From CALEUX01 sp037439945 (GTDB lineage Bacteria > Bacteroidota > Bacteroidia > Bacteroidales > Marinilabiliaceae), in the NCBI GenBank assembly GCA_037439945.1, contig JBBIVA010000017.1, forward strand, positions 1-37,676: a stretch of 37,676 nt of DNA, in the 5' to 3' direction. Under the pieces are notes generated by a model that saw only the letters and a list, made by a program, of their open reading frames with translations, made no database searches and was not told where the DNA came from. The number at the start of each line of letters is the position of its first letter. The stretch's first letter is position 1. The position numbers were made by a program, and so were the translations under genes. Positions 8,401-17,190 of this stretch are shown in pieces.

Positions 8401-9882
8401 ATGGAAAAATCAATTACGTGTTTTATAACACCAGGAAAAGAAAAAGACCTGAAATTAACAATTGAGGGTTTAATTGAATTCAGTTGTATAAAAAAAATAT
8501 TTATAGTTTCTGAAAATGAACCCTCCCCTGCTCTACTTTCAGGAAAAATTGAGTGGTTGCAAGCTTCATCACTCCAAAACACAGCCACCATAAAGAAAAT
8601 TGCATCAATCACCCAAACTGAATACACGCTTCTATATTTAAAATCTCTCCCATTAAATATGGGTGCTTTCGCTCCTGAAAGAATGATTAAAACAGCCGAT
8701 GATTCAGAAGCAGGGTTAATTTACTCCGACTATTATGAAATTAAGGAAGGAAAAAGGAATCCATTGCCGGTAATTGATTATCAGGATGGTAGCTTAAGGG
8801 ATGATTTTAATTTTGGATCTGTTTTACTTTATAATACCGGGGCTTTTAAAATTGCAGCAGGTAAAATGGGCACAGAATTTAGTTTTGCCGCTTTATATGA
8901 TTTACGATTAAAGGTTTCTGAATCACACAGAATTGTGCGATTACCAGAATTTCTTTATACCGAAATGGAAACTGACACAAGACTATCGGGTGAAAAAATG
9001 TTTGATTATGTTGATCCAAGAAACAGAGAAGTACAAATTGAGATGGAAAAAGCGTGCACTATCCATCTGAAGGCGATAAACGGATGGTTAAAACCTGAAT
9101 TTCCTGAAGTATCATTTTCAAAAGAGGAATTTCCGGTTGAAGCTTCAATAATAATTCCTGTAAAAAACAGGGTTAAAACTATTGAAGATGCTGTTAAATC
9201 GGTTTTAAGTCAAAATACATCATTTGACTATAATTTAATTGTTATTGATAATCATTCTAATGATGGAACTACCGAAATCCTGGCTAAATATGCAAAAAAT
9301 GATTCTAGACTTATTCATATAATTCCGCAACGAAAAGATTTGGGAATTGGTGGTTGCTGGAATGAAGGGATTTTTAGTAAATATTGCGGAAAATTCGCCA
9401 TTCAACTCGACAGTGACGATTTATATATTAATAACGAGGTAGTTCAAACAATTGTTAATGCCTTTTATGAGCAAAACTGTGCAATGGTAGTAGGTACTTA
9501 CCAAATGGTGAATTTTAAACTTGAGGAAATTCCACCCGGGATTATTGACCACAAGGAGTGGACCCCCGATAATGGAAGAAATAACGCACTTAGGATAAAC
9601 GGATTAGGAGCGCCAAGAGCTTTTTACACACCTGTATTAAGGGATATTAAAGTACCAAATACAAGTTATGGGGAAGATTATGCTCTTGGATTAAATATTT
9701 CACGAAACTACCAGATTGGTAGAATTTACGAACCCTTATACCTTTGCCGCAGATGGGATGAAAATTCAGATGCATCGCTTGATATTGTAAAAATGAACGC
9801 ACACAACCATTACAAAGACAGAATAAGAACTGTGGAACTTTGGGCCAGAATTGCAAAAAACAAAATAGAAAATGGAAAATAA
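8401..9882 (+). CDS. Tandem family 2 glycosyltransferase
   Basis: A 493-residue protein with two GT-A-like halves. Residues 245-480 form a clear GT2 domain: ASIIIPVKNR at the start, VIDNHSNDGTTEI, and the metal/nucleotide motif QLDSDD at about 335-340. Residues 1-235 resemble a second, weaker GT2 unit with IYSDYYEI and late-domain segments but no clear DxD. No signal peptide or membrane segment is seen, so it should act in the cytoplasm. It starts 17 bp after the amidase and overlaps the next gene by 11 bp, so the three are co-expressed. A glycosyltransferase in a catabolic cell-wall operon is unexpected. It may use a nucleotide sugar made by the DUF4922 partner. The sugar donor and acceptor are unknown. 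Confidence 0.78.
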   Translation: MEKSITCFITPGKEKDLKLTIEGLIEFSCIKKIFIVSENEPSPALLSGKIEWLQASSLQNTATIKKIASITQTEYTLLYLKSLPLNMGAFAPERMIKTADDSEAGLIYSDYYEIKEGKRNPLPVIDYQDGSLRDDFNFGSVLLYNTGAFKIAAGKMGTEFSFAALYDLRLKVSESHRIVRLPEFLYTEMETDTRLSGEKMFDYVDPRNREVQIEMEKACTIHLKAINGWLKPEFPEVSFSKEEFPVEASIIIPVKNRVKTIEDAVKSVLSQNTSFDYNLIVIDNHSNDGTTEILAKYAKNDSRLIHIIPQRKDLGIGGCWNEGIFSKYCGKFAIQLDSDDLYINNEVVQTIVNAFYEQNCAMVVGTYQMVNFKLEEIPPGIIDHKEWTPDNGRNNALRINGLGAPRAFYTPVLRDIKVPNTSYGEDYALGLNISRNYQIGRIYEPLYLCRRWDENSDASLDIVKMNAHNHYKDRIRTVELWARIAKNKIENGK

Positions 9883-10822
9883 AACTGCCATCGACACTGA
9901 ATTGCTGATTGCAGATCAGCTTGGAAATTGGGAACTGGCAAAAAATAATTACAATGGCCTAAAAAAAATTATTTTACGTGAAATCGTATTTGACAACGAT
10001 TTTAGAATAAAAATCCAGTTCAACCCTGAACGAATAAGGTCATCAGCTGCAAAGGTTGACGCCATATCAATTCAGGAAAGGCCTTGTTTTTTGTGTATGA
10101 AAAATCTGCCACCTGAACAACGATGGGTTGATTTTAAAGGTAAATTTAACATACTTGTAAATCCTTTCCCAATTTTCACAAAACATTTAACCATTGCATC
10201 AAAAGAACATACAAACCAGAGAATTGAAGGGTATTTCGATTCTTTGCTTCAAATATCTGAATCTCTTTCAGATTATGTAGTTTTTTACAATGGGCCACAG
10301 TGTGGTGCATCTGCTCCTGATCATTTCCACTTTCAGGCCGGTATTAAAGGATTTTTACCTATTGAAGACGAATTTGCTTTGGTACGAAAAAATTTTGTTA
10401 AACAGGAAGCCGATTGCAATATGTTTGCAATTGATAATTATTTACGTAAAGTTTTGGTCTTTACAGGATCTGATAAAACCATACTTAATAGTTGGTTCAA
10501 TAATATTCTGGGTATATTAAAAAATTTAATTCCATCTGATCCGGAACCAATGCTAAACATAGTAGCCTACCGGTTTAAAAATAAATGGCATATTTTTATT
10601 TTTCCGCGGAAAAAACACCGACCCGGTCAATTTTATAAAGAGGGTGTAGGTCAAATATTATTAAGCCCGGCTTCAGTTGACTTTGGCGGGTTATTGATTA
10701 CTCCAAGGGAAGAAGATTTTCATAAAATATCAAAATTTGATATTACAGATATTTTTAATCAGGTTTCAATTTGTGATAATGTTTGGGAAGAGATAAAAAA
10801 AATTGTCAATCATAAGAATTAA
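9872..10822 (+). CDS. DUF4922 GalT-like nucleotidyltransferase/phosphorylase
   Basis: A 316-residue protein of the DUF4922 group. Residues 149-156 read PDHFHFQA, giving the HxHxQ active-site pattern (His151, His153, Gln155) of the HIT/GalT superfamily, in which a histidine carries the nucleotidyl group. ERPCFLCMKNLP supplies a CxxC pair (Cys72, Cys75) like the structural metal site of GalT. It probably transfers a nucleotidyl group to or from a sugar-1-phosphate, or phosphorolyses a nucleotide sugar. It has no signal peptide. It overlaps the glycosyltransferase gene and nearly touches the SpoIID-like gene, so the three probably act together. The sugar is unknown. Confidence 0.75.
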   Translation: MENKTAIDTELLIADQLGNWELAKNNYNGLKKIILREIVFDNDFRIKIQFNPERIRSSAAKVDAISIQERPCFLCMKNLPPEQRWVDFKGKFNILVNPFPIFTKHLTIASKEHTNQRIEGYFDSLLQISESLSDYVVFYNGPQCGASAPDHFHFQAGIKGFLPIEDEFALVRKNFVKQEADCNMFAIDNYLRKVLVFTGSDKTILNSWFNNILGILKNLIPSDPEPMLNIVAYRFKNKWHIFIFPRKKHRPGQFYKEGVGQILLSPASVDFGGLLITPREEDFHKISKFDITDIFNQVSICDNVWEEIKKIVNHKN

Positions 10823-10823
10823 A

Positions 10824-12158
10824 ATGGTACCAAAAATAAAAGTTGGAATTGTATTTAATGAGAAAATTTCATTCAGGCTAAACGGGAAATATAAACATAT
10901 TCAATCAGGTATGGAATATGAAGGATACGGAGAAGCTATTATCACAGATGATACAATAAATATAAGGATAAACAACAAGGAAGCTACCGGGACACTACCA
11001 TTTGATCTTGAACCGGTTTCCTATGCCGAATCTGATTTTGACCTGTTCGATGTAACAATTGGAATAAATTTTCATTGGGAACGCAAAGAAGACCAGAAAT
11101 TTAAAGGGGCGCTTAGGTTCATTAAAGAAAACAATAAAATTACAGCTATTAATATTCTAAATCTTGAAGACTATTTGATTAGTGTAATTTCATCTGAAAT
11201 GAGCGCAACTTCAACACCGGAATTATTAAAGGCACATGCGGTAATATCAAGAAGCTGGTTACTGGCACAAATTGAAAAAGGTGATAAAATACAAAAAAAG
11301 GGTAATTATACAACAACCTTTGAAACTACTCAAGAAAGGGTTAAATGGTATGATAGGGAAGACCATTCAAACTTTGATGTATGTGCTGATGATCATTGCC
11401 AGCGTTACCAGGGTATTACCAGGGCATCAACTTCGATGGTAACACAGGCAATAAATGAAACCTACGGTAAAGTACTTGTTTATAATAATTCGATATGTGA
11501 TGCCCGATTTTCAAAATGTTGTGGTGGTGTCTCCGAACTGTTCGAAAATGTTTGGGAACCTGAGAGTCATCCATATCTTACAAAAGTAATTGATGCATCA
11601 GCCAGCCCCGAAGGTTTTGATATGAACCTAAAGTTGGAATCAAATGCTGTTAACTGGATTACGAATTCCCCACAGGCCTATTGCAATACAACTAATAATG
11701 AAGTGCTCGGCCAGGTATTAAACGATTATGATCAGGAAACGCCTGATTTTTACCGTTGGGAAGTGAAATATTCCCAAACAGAAATCAGGAATTTATTGAG
11801 AAAAAGAGTGGGTATTGATGTTGGGGATATTATAGATATTGTGCCTGTTGAAAGAGGTGAATCAGCCAGGTTAATTAGATTGAAAATTGTAGGCTCAAAT
11901 GCGACAAAAACTATTGGTAAGGAGCTTGAAATCCGTAAGGCCCTTTCCGAATCGCATTTATATAGTTCAGCTTTTATTATAAAGAAAGGATTAATTGTTG
12001 ACGGATTACCACAAACCTTTACTCTTTTGGGAGCCGGATGGGGACATGGAGTCGGATTATGCCAAATTGGGGCAGCTGTTATGGGCGACAAAGGTTTTTC
12101 GCATGAACAGATATTATTGCATTATTTCAGGGGGGCAACTTTAGAAAAAAGGTACTGA
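10824..12158 (+). CDS. SpoIID/LytB-domain protein, probably cytoplasmic
   Basis: From the ATG at 10824 this encodes 444 residues. A TTG at 10803 is an alternative but would overlap the previous gene by 20 bp. The SpoIID domain is clear: LEDYLISVISSEM contains the conserved glutamate (about Glu125) used for catalysis in SpoIID lytic transglycosylases, followed by ELLKAHAVISRSWLLAQ and the C-terminal GAGWGHGVGLCQIGA. SpoIID cleaves denuded glycan, that is, strands without stem peptides. Notably, there is no signal peptide or membrane helix, although known SpoIID proteins act outside the cytoplasm. It sits between a GalT-like protein and an AmpG-like permease, so it may act on imported glycan fragments, or use an export route not visible here. 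Confidence 0.82.
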   Translation: MVPKIKVGIVFNEKISFRLNGKYKHIQSGMEYEGYGEAIITDDTINIRINNKEATGTLPFDLEPVSYAESDFDLFDVTIGINFHWERKEDQKFKGALRFIKENNKITAINILNLEDYLISVISSEMSATSTPELLKAHAVISRSWLLAQIEKGDKIQKKGNYTTTFETTQERVKWYDREDHSNFDVCADDHCQRYQGITRASTSMVTQAINETYGKVLVYNNSICDARFSKCCGGVSELFENVWEPESHPYLTKVIDASASPEGFDMNLKLESNAVNWITNSPQAYCNTTNNEVLGQVLNDYDQETPDFYRWEVKYSQTEIRNLLRKRVGIDVGDIIDIVPVERGESARLIRLKIVGSNATKTIGKELEIRKALSESHLYSSAFIIKKGLIVDGLPQTFTLLGAGWGHGVGLCQIGAAVMGDKGFSHEQILLHYFRGATLEKRY

Positions 12159-12190
12159 TAAAAAACCTATTCATTTATTTCTTAAAAAAA

Positions 12191-14062
12191 ATGTACCAAA
12201 CTCAAAAAAAACCAAAAATGCTGAAAAAATTCAACTCTCCATGGACTTGGGTGCCGTCACTATATTTTGCACAGGGAATCCCCTATGTAATTGTAATGAC
12301 AGTGGCTGTTATAATGTATAAACGTTTAGGAATTTCAAATACTGACATTACCCTTTATACAAGTTGGCTTTATTTACCCTGGGTAATAAAACCTTTATGG
12401 AGCCCACTGGTTGACCTTTTAAAAACCAAAAGATGGTGGATTGTAATTATGCAGCTCGTTGTTGGTGCAGCCCTTGCAGGCGTTGCCTTCACAATACCTG
12501 CTCCATCATTCTTTCAATATACCCTGGCATTTTTTTGGTTGTTGGCTTTTAGTTCGGCAACACATGATATTGCAGCAGATGGGTTTTATATGTTGGGGTT
12601 AAATAAAGGCGACCAGGCGTATTTTATTGGTATCAGGAGCACTTTTTACAGGATAGCAATGATAACCGGCCAGGGAATTCTTATTATTATTGCCGGTTAC
12701 TTTGAAATCCAAACGGGATTGGACCCTGTTAGATTTTCAGTTCAAACAGATCCTGAAAAGGAGTTACAATTTGATTTCCCCGAACCATCTTTAATTACTG
12801 ATAATAAAGGTTTGTTTTTTATTACAGATGAAAGCGAATACACTTTATCAACCCAAACAATTGATGGCGGAATTGCCGACAGTTTAAAAAACTTCGCATT
12901 AAAAGCCAATATTGCAAGTGGTTTTGTAATAGCTGAAATGCCAACAGAAATATCTAAACAATCGCTTTTTACAAGGGTTGTTTCAAATCCTTTAAAAAAT
13001 AAACTTAAAAGTTTTTTTAGCGATATTACTTCTGAAAAAAATGCAGGGATAAATAAGAAACATGGCAATTTGCTATTAGTTGGATTAAGGTTATCACAAA
13101 AACCCGATAAACCTGTTGTATTAAACACAAGTTTTTCGAGAGGTGATAAAAGCATTAAATTATTGTCAGGCGAACGTTTGGAATTCAATATTGAGAATTG
13201 GGAAAAAACCGCCTGGCTGGTGATTCAGTCCGATCCAAAATTAGACAAAAGTGTAGTTGCCTGGTTTGAAGGGCGATCAGGCAACATACCGTTGGCCTGG
13301 AGTATGACCTTTATTGGGTTAACGGTACTGTTCATTATATTTTTTCTATATCATAATTTTTTTCTTCCCAAACCACCCTCTGATAACTTTACACAGGTTG
13401 AATCGGCCCGGGGCTTTTTCAGGGATTTTCTCAACACGTTTTACTCTTTTTTCAAAAAGAAGGAGATTGGACTAGCCCTGGCCTTTATGCTATTGTTCCG
13501 CTTTGCGGAGGCCCAGTTGGTAAAACTTGCCATACCTTTTTTAATTGACACTAGGGAAAGCGGGGGCTTAGGCTTATCTACAGGTGATGTTGGCCTGGTT
13601 TATGGAACTTTTGGAGTAATTGCACTAACCCTTGGAGGTATCCTGGGTGGATTACTGGCTTCAAGAAATGGATTGAAATATTGGCTGTTTCCTATGACCC
13701 TGGCCATTAATGTACCAAATCTTGTTTACGTTTATTTAGCATGGGCAACACCTGATAACTTCTGGTTAATAAGTGCTGCTGTTGCCATTGAGCAATTTGG
13801 TTATGGCTTTGGTTTTACGGCATTTATGCTTTATCTGATATATTTTTCAGAGGGAAACAATAAAACTGCCCACTATGCCATTTGCACAGGTTTTATGGCT
13901 TTAGGGATGATGCTTCCCGGTATGTTCTCAGGATGGCTGCAAGAAATAATCGGTTATAATAATTTCTTTATTTGGGTTGTTATTTGTACTATTCCCGGAT
14001 TCATCATTATTCGTTATCTTAAAATTGATCCAAATTTTGGGATAAAGAAAAAAAATGAATAA
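12191..14062 (+). CDS. AmpG-like MFS permease with large periplasmic insertion
   Basis: A 623-residue major facilitator protein resembling AmpG-type muropeptide permeases (N-terminal WVPSLYFAQGIPYVIVMTVA; TLYTSWLYLPWVIKPLWSPL). About five membrane segments occupy residues 15-180. A polar, strand-rich stretch of about 190 residues (about 183-375) follows. Then come a membrane segment near 375-395, a charged loop and about six more segments. Assuming a cytoplasmic N-terminus, the insertion is in the periplasmic loop between helices 5 and 6. Ordinary AmpG proteins lack this. The gene ends the amidase operon, 32 bp after the SpoIID-like gene. Likely cargo is a GlcNAc/MurNAc disaccharide, MurNAc or a muropeptide. 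The start may instead be the downstream ATG at codon 10. Confidence 0.8.
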   Translation: MYQTQKKPKMLKKFNSPWTWVPSLYFAQGIPYVIVMTVAVIMYKRLGISNTDITLYTSWLYLPWVIKPLWSPLVDLLKTKRWWIVIMQLVVGAALAGVAFTIPAPSFFQYTLAFFWLLAFSSATHDIAADGFYMLGLNKGDQAYFIGIRSTFYRIAMITGQGILIIIAGYFEIQTGLDPVRFSVQTDPEKELQFDFPEPSLITDNKGLFFITDESEYTLSTQTIDGGIADSLKNFALKANIASGFVIAEMPTEISKQSLFTRVVSNPLKNKLKSFFSDITSEKNAGINKKHGNLLLVGLRLSQKPDKPVVLNTSFSRGDKSIKLLSGERLEFNIENWEKTAWLVIQSDPKLDKSVVAWFEGRSGNIPLAWSMTFIGLTVLFIIFFLYHNFFLPKPPSDNFTQVESARGFFRDFLNTFYSFFKKKEIGLALAFMLLFRFAEAQLVKLAIPFLIDTRESGGLGLSTGDVGLVYGTFGVIALTLGGILGGLLASRNGLKYWLFPMTLAINVPNLVYVYLAWATPDNFWLISAAVAIEQFGYGFGFTAFMLYLIYFSEGNNKTAHYAICTGFMALGMMLPGMFSGWLQEIIGYNNFFIWVVICTIPGFIIIRYLKIDPNFGIKKKNE

Positions 14063-14212
14063 ACTTAATTTTATAATGGTGAAATGCCCATGATTGGCAA
14101 ACACCAACCAAAATTATTAAATTTCAACATTATGGACATTCCATGTGACCTTAATAAAAAATTTTAACACATGAAACGAGCCATGTAGAACCCTTCGACA
14201 CACAGAACCACA

Positions 14213-14275
14213 GCTTGTCCCGATTTATCGGGAATTATTGGCGAGTTCCCCCGATAAGTCGGGGCGGGCAATCTG
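14213..14275. repeat. Twin GC-rich hairpin repeat
   Basis: Two palindromes lie side by side: TCCCGATTTATCGGGA (14218-14233) and CCCCGATAAGTCGGGG (14249-14264), preceded by GCTTG. The same layout, GCTTGTCCCG hairpin then CCCCGA/TCGGGG hairpin, recurs near 37359-37400. In this AT-rich DNA the GC-rich stems stand out and look like a dispersed extragenic palindrome family. It lies between the permease and the first NamZ gene and could also weaken transcription between them. Confidence 0.6.
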
Positions 14276-14302
14276 GTAAATTAAAAACAAAAATACAAAC
14301 AG

Positions 14303-15517
14303 ATGAAAACTATTTTTATTATAACTTTTTTGATTGGCTCAACATTAACTATTACATGTAACAATCAACAAAAAGAAACCTCAATAGAAAAGCAAATAAT
14401 TACAGGAGCCGACCAAACAGAAAAGTACCTTCCTATTTTAAAAGGAAAAAGGATTGGGCTTCTTGTTAATCACACTTCCGTAATAAAAGAAACTCCAATT
14501 GTGGACAGTTTAATTTCATTGGGAATTAACGTTGTTACCATTTTTGGGCCTGAGCACGGCTTTAGGGGCAATGCAAGCAATGGTGCTGTGGTTGATGATT
14601 CAAAAGATGAAAAAACAAACATTCCTATAATCTCACTTTATGGAAAAAAAAGGAAGCCTTCAAAGGAAGATCTTGAAAATATTGATTTGATGATATATGA
14701 TTTCCAGGATGTTGGCGTTCGTTTTTACACCAATATCAACGCTTTAAGAGATTTGATGGAAGCTTGTGCCGAAAACAATAAACCACTTTTGATCCTGGAT
14801 AGGCCTAACCCAAATGGTTATTATATTGATGGCCCGGTTTTGGATATGAAACTAAAATCAGGGATTGGGCAATTTCCGGTACCGATATTACATGGCATGA
14901 CTATTGGCGAATTTGCTCAAATGATAAATGGGGAAAAATGGCTTCCCAATAACCTGCAGTGTAATATAAAGGTAATTCCCGTTGCAAATTACACCCATGA
15001 TATGCCATATACTTTGCCAATACCCCCATCACCAAACCTTAACACCCAACAATCGGTTTTATTATACCCTTCATTATGTTTGTTTGAAGGTACTATTATA
15101 AGTCAGGGAAGAGGAACAATGTTCCCGTTTACGGTATTGGGTAATCCTGATTTAAAAGAAAAATATGGGTTTTCTTTTACTCCGGTAAGTATCCCCGGTA
15201 TGAGTGAAACGCCTCTGCACCAGAACAAGGAGTGTTTTGGCTTGGATTTAAGAGGTTATAATACCGAAACATTTAGGGAAACCAGGAGGCTTAATTTAAA
15301 ATGGTTAAGGGAAATGTATCAAAACTATCCATACAAAGAAAAGTTCTTTGACTTTACCCAGAGTCGCCAAATGGGGAATTTTGATAAACTTGCAGGAGAT
15401 ACAATTTTAAAGCAGCAAATAATTAATGGAGTTTCAGATGAGGAGATTTACAAAAGTTGGGAGCCCGCATTAATAAAATACAAAGAAATGAGAAAGAAAT
15501 ATCTGATATATCCATAA
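14303..15517 (+). CDS. namZ: Exo-beta-N-acetylmuramidase lipoprotein (NamZ, DUF1343, GH171)
   Basis: NamZ removes MurNAc from the non-reducing end of peptidoglycan fragments. This 404-residue protein has a lipoprotein signal (lipobox LTITC, Cys about 19), so it is membrane anchored. Family landmarks are GKRIGLLVNHTSV, FGPEHGFRG (conserved Glu-His in the catalytic region), LMIYDFQDVGVRFYT, LDRPNPNG, LHGMTIGEFAQMING and a C-terminal SWEPALIKYKEMRKKYLIYP. It lies 240 bp after the permease, separated by a twin hairpin, so it may have its own promoter or receive read-through. It converges on the second NamZ gene. The two intact copies differ in anchoring and probably in location or substrate length. 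Confidence 0.9.
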   Translation: MKTIFIITFLIGSTLTITCNNQQKETSIEKQIITGADQTEKYLPILKGKRIGLLVNHTSVIKETPIVDSLISLGINVVTIFGPEHGFRGNASNGAVVDDSKDEKTNIPIISLYGKKRKPSKEDLENIDLMIYDFQDVGVRFYTNINALRDLMEACAENNKPLLILDRPNPNGYYIDGPVLDMKLKSGIGQFPVPILHGMTIGEFAQMINGEKWLPNNLQCNIKVIPVANYTHDMPYTLPIPPSPNLNTQQSVLLYPSLCLFEGTIISQGRGTMFPFTVLGNPDLKEKYGFSFTPVSIPGMSETPLHQNKECFGLDLRGYNTETFRETRRLNLKWLREMYQNYPYKEKFFDFTQSRQMGNFDKLAGDTILKQQIINGVSDEEIYKSWEPALIKYKEMRKKYLIYP

Positions 15518-15529
15518 GTAAAATATCAT

Positions 15530-15570
15530 ACATGGAATAAAGTAGTTTAAACTATAGCTTTATTCCATGT
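15530..15570. terminator. Long inverted repeat between convergent namZ genes
   Basis: ACATGGAATAAAG (15530-15542) pairs with CTTTATTCCATGT (15558-15570), and the inner TAGTTT/AAACTA also pair, leaving only a small TAG bulge. It is centred between the two convergent stop codons and is best read as a bidirectional terminator, although the T-tract is short. Confidence 0.72.
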
Positions 15571-15581
15571 ATTTTTCACGA

Positions 15582-16811
15582 TTAATACAGGAAATATTTC
15601 TTTGCTCTTAACGAGAATTTTTCCTCATCTTTGGTCCATAAATCTATAATATCGTTAACCTTAAACTGCTTTTCAAACGCAATTCTAACTTTATCGGTTC
15701 CACAAACTTTATCAAACATATTTAGCCGGCTTTTTTCACAAAGTTCAAAAACATTTTTATCGGGGTTTAGCGCATAAGCTTCCTGCAAAACATAAAACTG
15801 CACCAACGACAGGGATGCTTTTTGTAAATCGGTAATATGCACCTGTACGCCATTTATCAGTTCTCCCTTAAAAACACTGTAATAGGGTCGATAATGTATA
15901 GGCCTGAAAATAATCCCTGGTAATTCAAGTTTATTTAACCTCGATGCCAATAATGGTGCATCTATCCAATTAGCAGCAAATACCTGAAATGGCATTGTAT
16001 AGCCAACCCCTATACTAACACAGTATAATTCACCAAGAATGCCTGATACCGGGTAATAAGCAGCAGTATGCGCATGCGGGACATGCGGGGATGATGGAAT
16101 CCATGAAAGGCCCGTTTTATCATACGACATAGATCTGTTCCATCCTTCCATTTTTATTACAGTAAGGTCACACCTTACACCATTGTTAAGTAATTTTTCT
16201 CCATTCAGGAATTTTGCCAGCTCCCCAACTGTAAACCCATGAACATAAGTAATAGGATATTGACTTACAAAAGAATAAAAGCCATCATCAACCAATGGCC
16301 CTTCAAATTTGTTCCCACCAAGTGGATTCGGACGATCCAGAACCACAAATTTAATCTTATTCTCAGCAGCTGCTTCCATTGCTAATCCTAAAGTGCTTAT
16401 GTAAGTATATGATCTTGAACCAATATCCTGTATGTCATATATTAATATATCAACTCCCTTTAGCATCTCACTGGTTGGTTTCTTGGTTTTCCCATGAAGG
16501 CTAAATACAGGTGCTCCTGTTTTCTTATCAGTTGTGTTTTCAACCTGGTCTCCTGCATAATAATCGCCCCTAACACCATGTTCGGGCGCAAATAATACCA
16601 CTAATTGAACTCCCGGGGCTTCATTCAAAATATCAATAGTTGATTTCAATTGACTGTCAACCCCTGTAGGGTTTGTAATTAACCCAACTTTTTTGTTTTT
16701 AAGAATATCAAAATCCTTACCCCTTAGAACTTCTATCCCGGTTTTTACCTGTGCATTACCCATAATGCCAAAAAGTACAAAACCCATAATTAAAATTAAA
16801 CCCTTTGCCAT
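15582..16811 (-). CDS. namZ: Exo-beta-N-acetylmuramidase, soluble periplasmic (NamZ, DUF1343, GH171)
   Basis: A second intact NamZ of 409 residues. Its N-terminus is an ordinary signal peptide ending near GNAQ, with no lipobox, so it should be a soluble secreted or periplasmic enzyme, unlike the lipoprotein copy. Family landmarks are KKVGLITNPTGVD, FAPEHGVRGDYYAGDQ, ILIYDIQDIGSRSYTYI, VLDRPNPLGGNKFEGP, YVHGFTVGELAKFLNGE and the aromatic SSPHVPHAHTAAYYP. It is a single gene, divergent from the epimerase. An operator-like site of the GTATTACA family lies 25-40 bp upstream of its start. The function is MurNAc release from glycan ends, as for characterised NamZ enzymes. Confidence 0.92.
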   Translation of the reverse strand: MAKGLILIMGFVLFGIMGNAQVKTGIEVLRGKDFDILKNKKVGLITNPTGVDSQLKSTIDILNEAPGVQLVVLFAPEHGVRGDYYAGDQVENTTDKKTGAPVFSLHGKTKKPTSEMLKGVDILIYDIQDIGSRSYTYISTLGLAMEAAAENKIKFVVLDRPNPLGGNKFEGPLVDDGFYSFVSQYPITYVHGFTVGELAKFLNGEKLLNNGVRCDLTVIKMEGWNRSMSYDKTGLSWIPSSPHVPHAHTAAYYPVSGILGELYCVSIGVGYTMPFQVFAANWIDAPLLASRLNKLELPGIIFRPIHYRPYYSVFKGELINGVQVHITDLQKASLSLVQFYVLQEAYALNPDKNVFELCEKSRLNMFDKVCGTDKVRIAFEKQFKVNDIIDLWTKDEEKFSLRAKKYFLY

Positions 16812-16835
16812 AATTATTGATTTATAGATTCTATT

Positions 16836-16851
16836 TATAACACGTATTACA
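16836..16851. promoter_or_regulatory. GTATTACA-family operator candidate before namZ
   Basis: TATAACACGTATTACA shares the right half of the 5242-5257 palindrome and much of its left half. It lies 25-40 bp before the minus-strand namZ start and downstream of a possible -7 box, which would suit repression. Confidence 0.55.
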
Positions 16852-17060
16852 TTTTATAAAAGTCACAACAAATTTATAATTTATTCAAAATATTTTTATA
16901 ATTTATTTAAACTAATATTTAAAGCCATTTCATTATACTCAACACATATTTAAAGATATAATCATTTGGTATTAAATACCATAAACATAAAAAACAAATA
17001 TATTTGAGACAATATAAAAACTTAACAACAAACAGGATCATGTATTAAAAAAATAATTAC

Positions 17061-17076
17061 CTTTACATGTATTACA
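17061..17076. promoter_or_regulatory. GTATTACA-family operator candidate before epimerase
   Basis: CTTTACATGTATTACA differs at only two positions from the site at 26251-26266. It sits 1 bp after a -7-like box, so a bound repressor would cover the transcription start. Confidence 0.55.
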
Positions 17077-17190
17077 TCGTATATCGATCAAAGGTATGTG
17101 CTGCTTCAAATTGACAATTACTTTTTAATCATGTAAAATAAATTGAAGCAAAAACAATTTAGGTTATAGTTTTTATTAAAATATAATTAG

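Larger units (their letters stand above)
16812..17190. other. Divergent regulatory region, namZ / epimerase
   Basis: These 379 bp are very AT-rich and hold no ORF. They contain two GTATTACA-family sites (16836-16851 and 17061-17076), one near each gene. TACCTTTA at 17058-17065 resembles a rightward -7 box directly before the second site. TAAATTTG (complement of 16869-16876) resembles a leftward -7 box. Neither has a well-placed -33 partner. Confidence 0.55.

Noticed and set aside
10803..10823. TTG start for the SpoIID-like gene
   Set aside because: The ATG at 10824, just after the upstream stop, is simpler; the seven extra residues do not create a signal peptide.
11750..12091. Minus-strand open frame of 113 codons inside the SpoIID-like gene
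   Set aside because: Antisense to the conserved C-terminal SpoIID motifs; proline-rich composition typical of shadow frames.
12742..13188. Minus-strand open frame of 148 codons inside the permease gene
   Set aside because: It is antisense to the insertion region of a convincing permease, has no recognisable domain or start context, and its composition follows the opposite strand.
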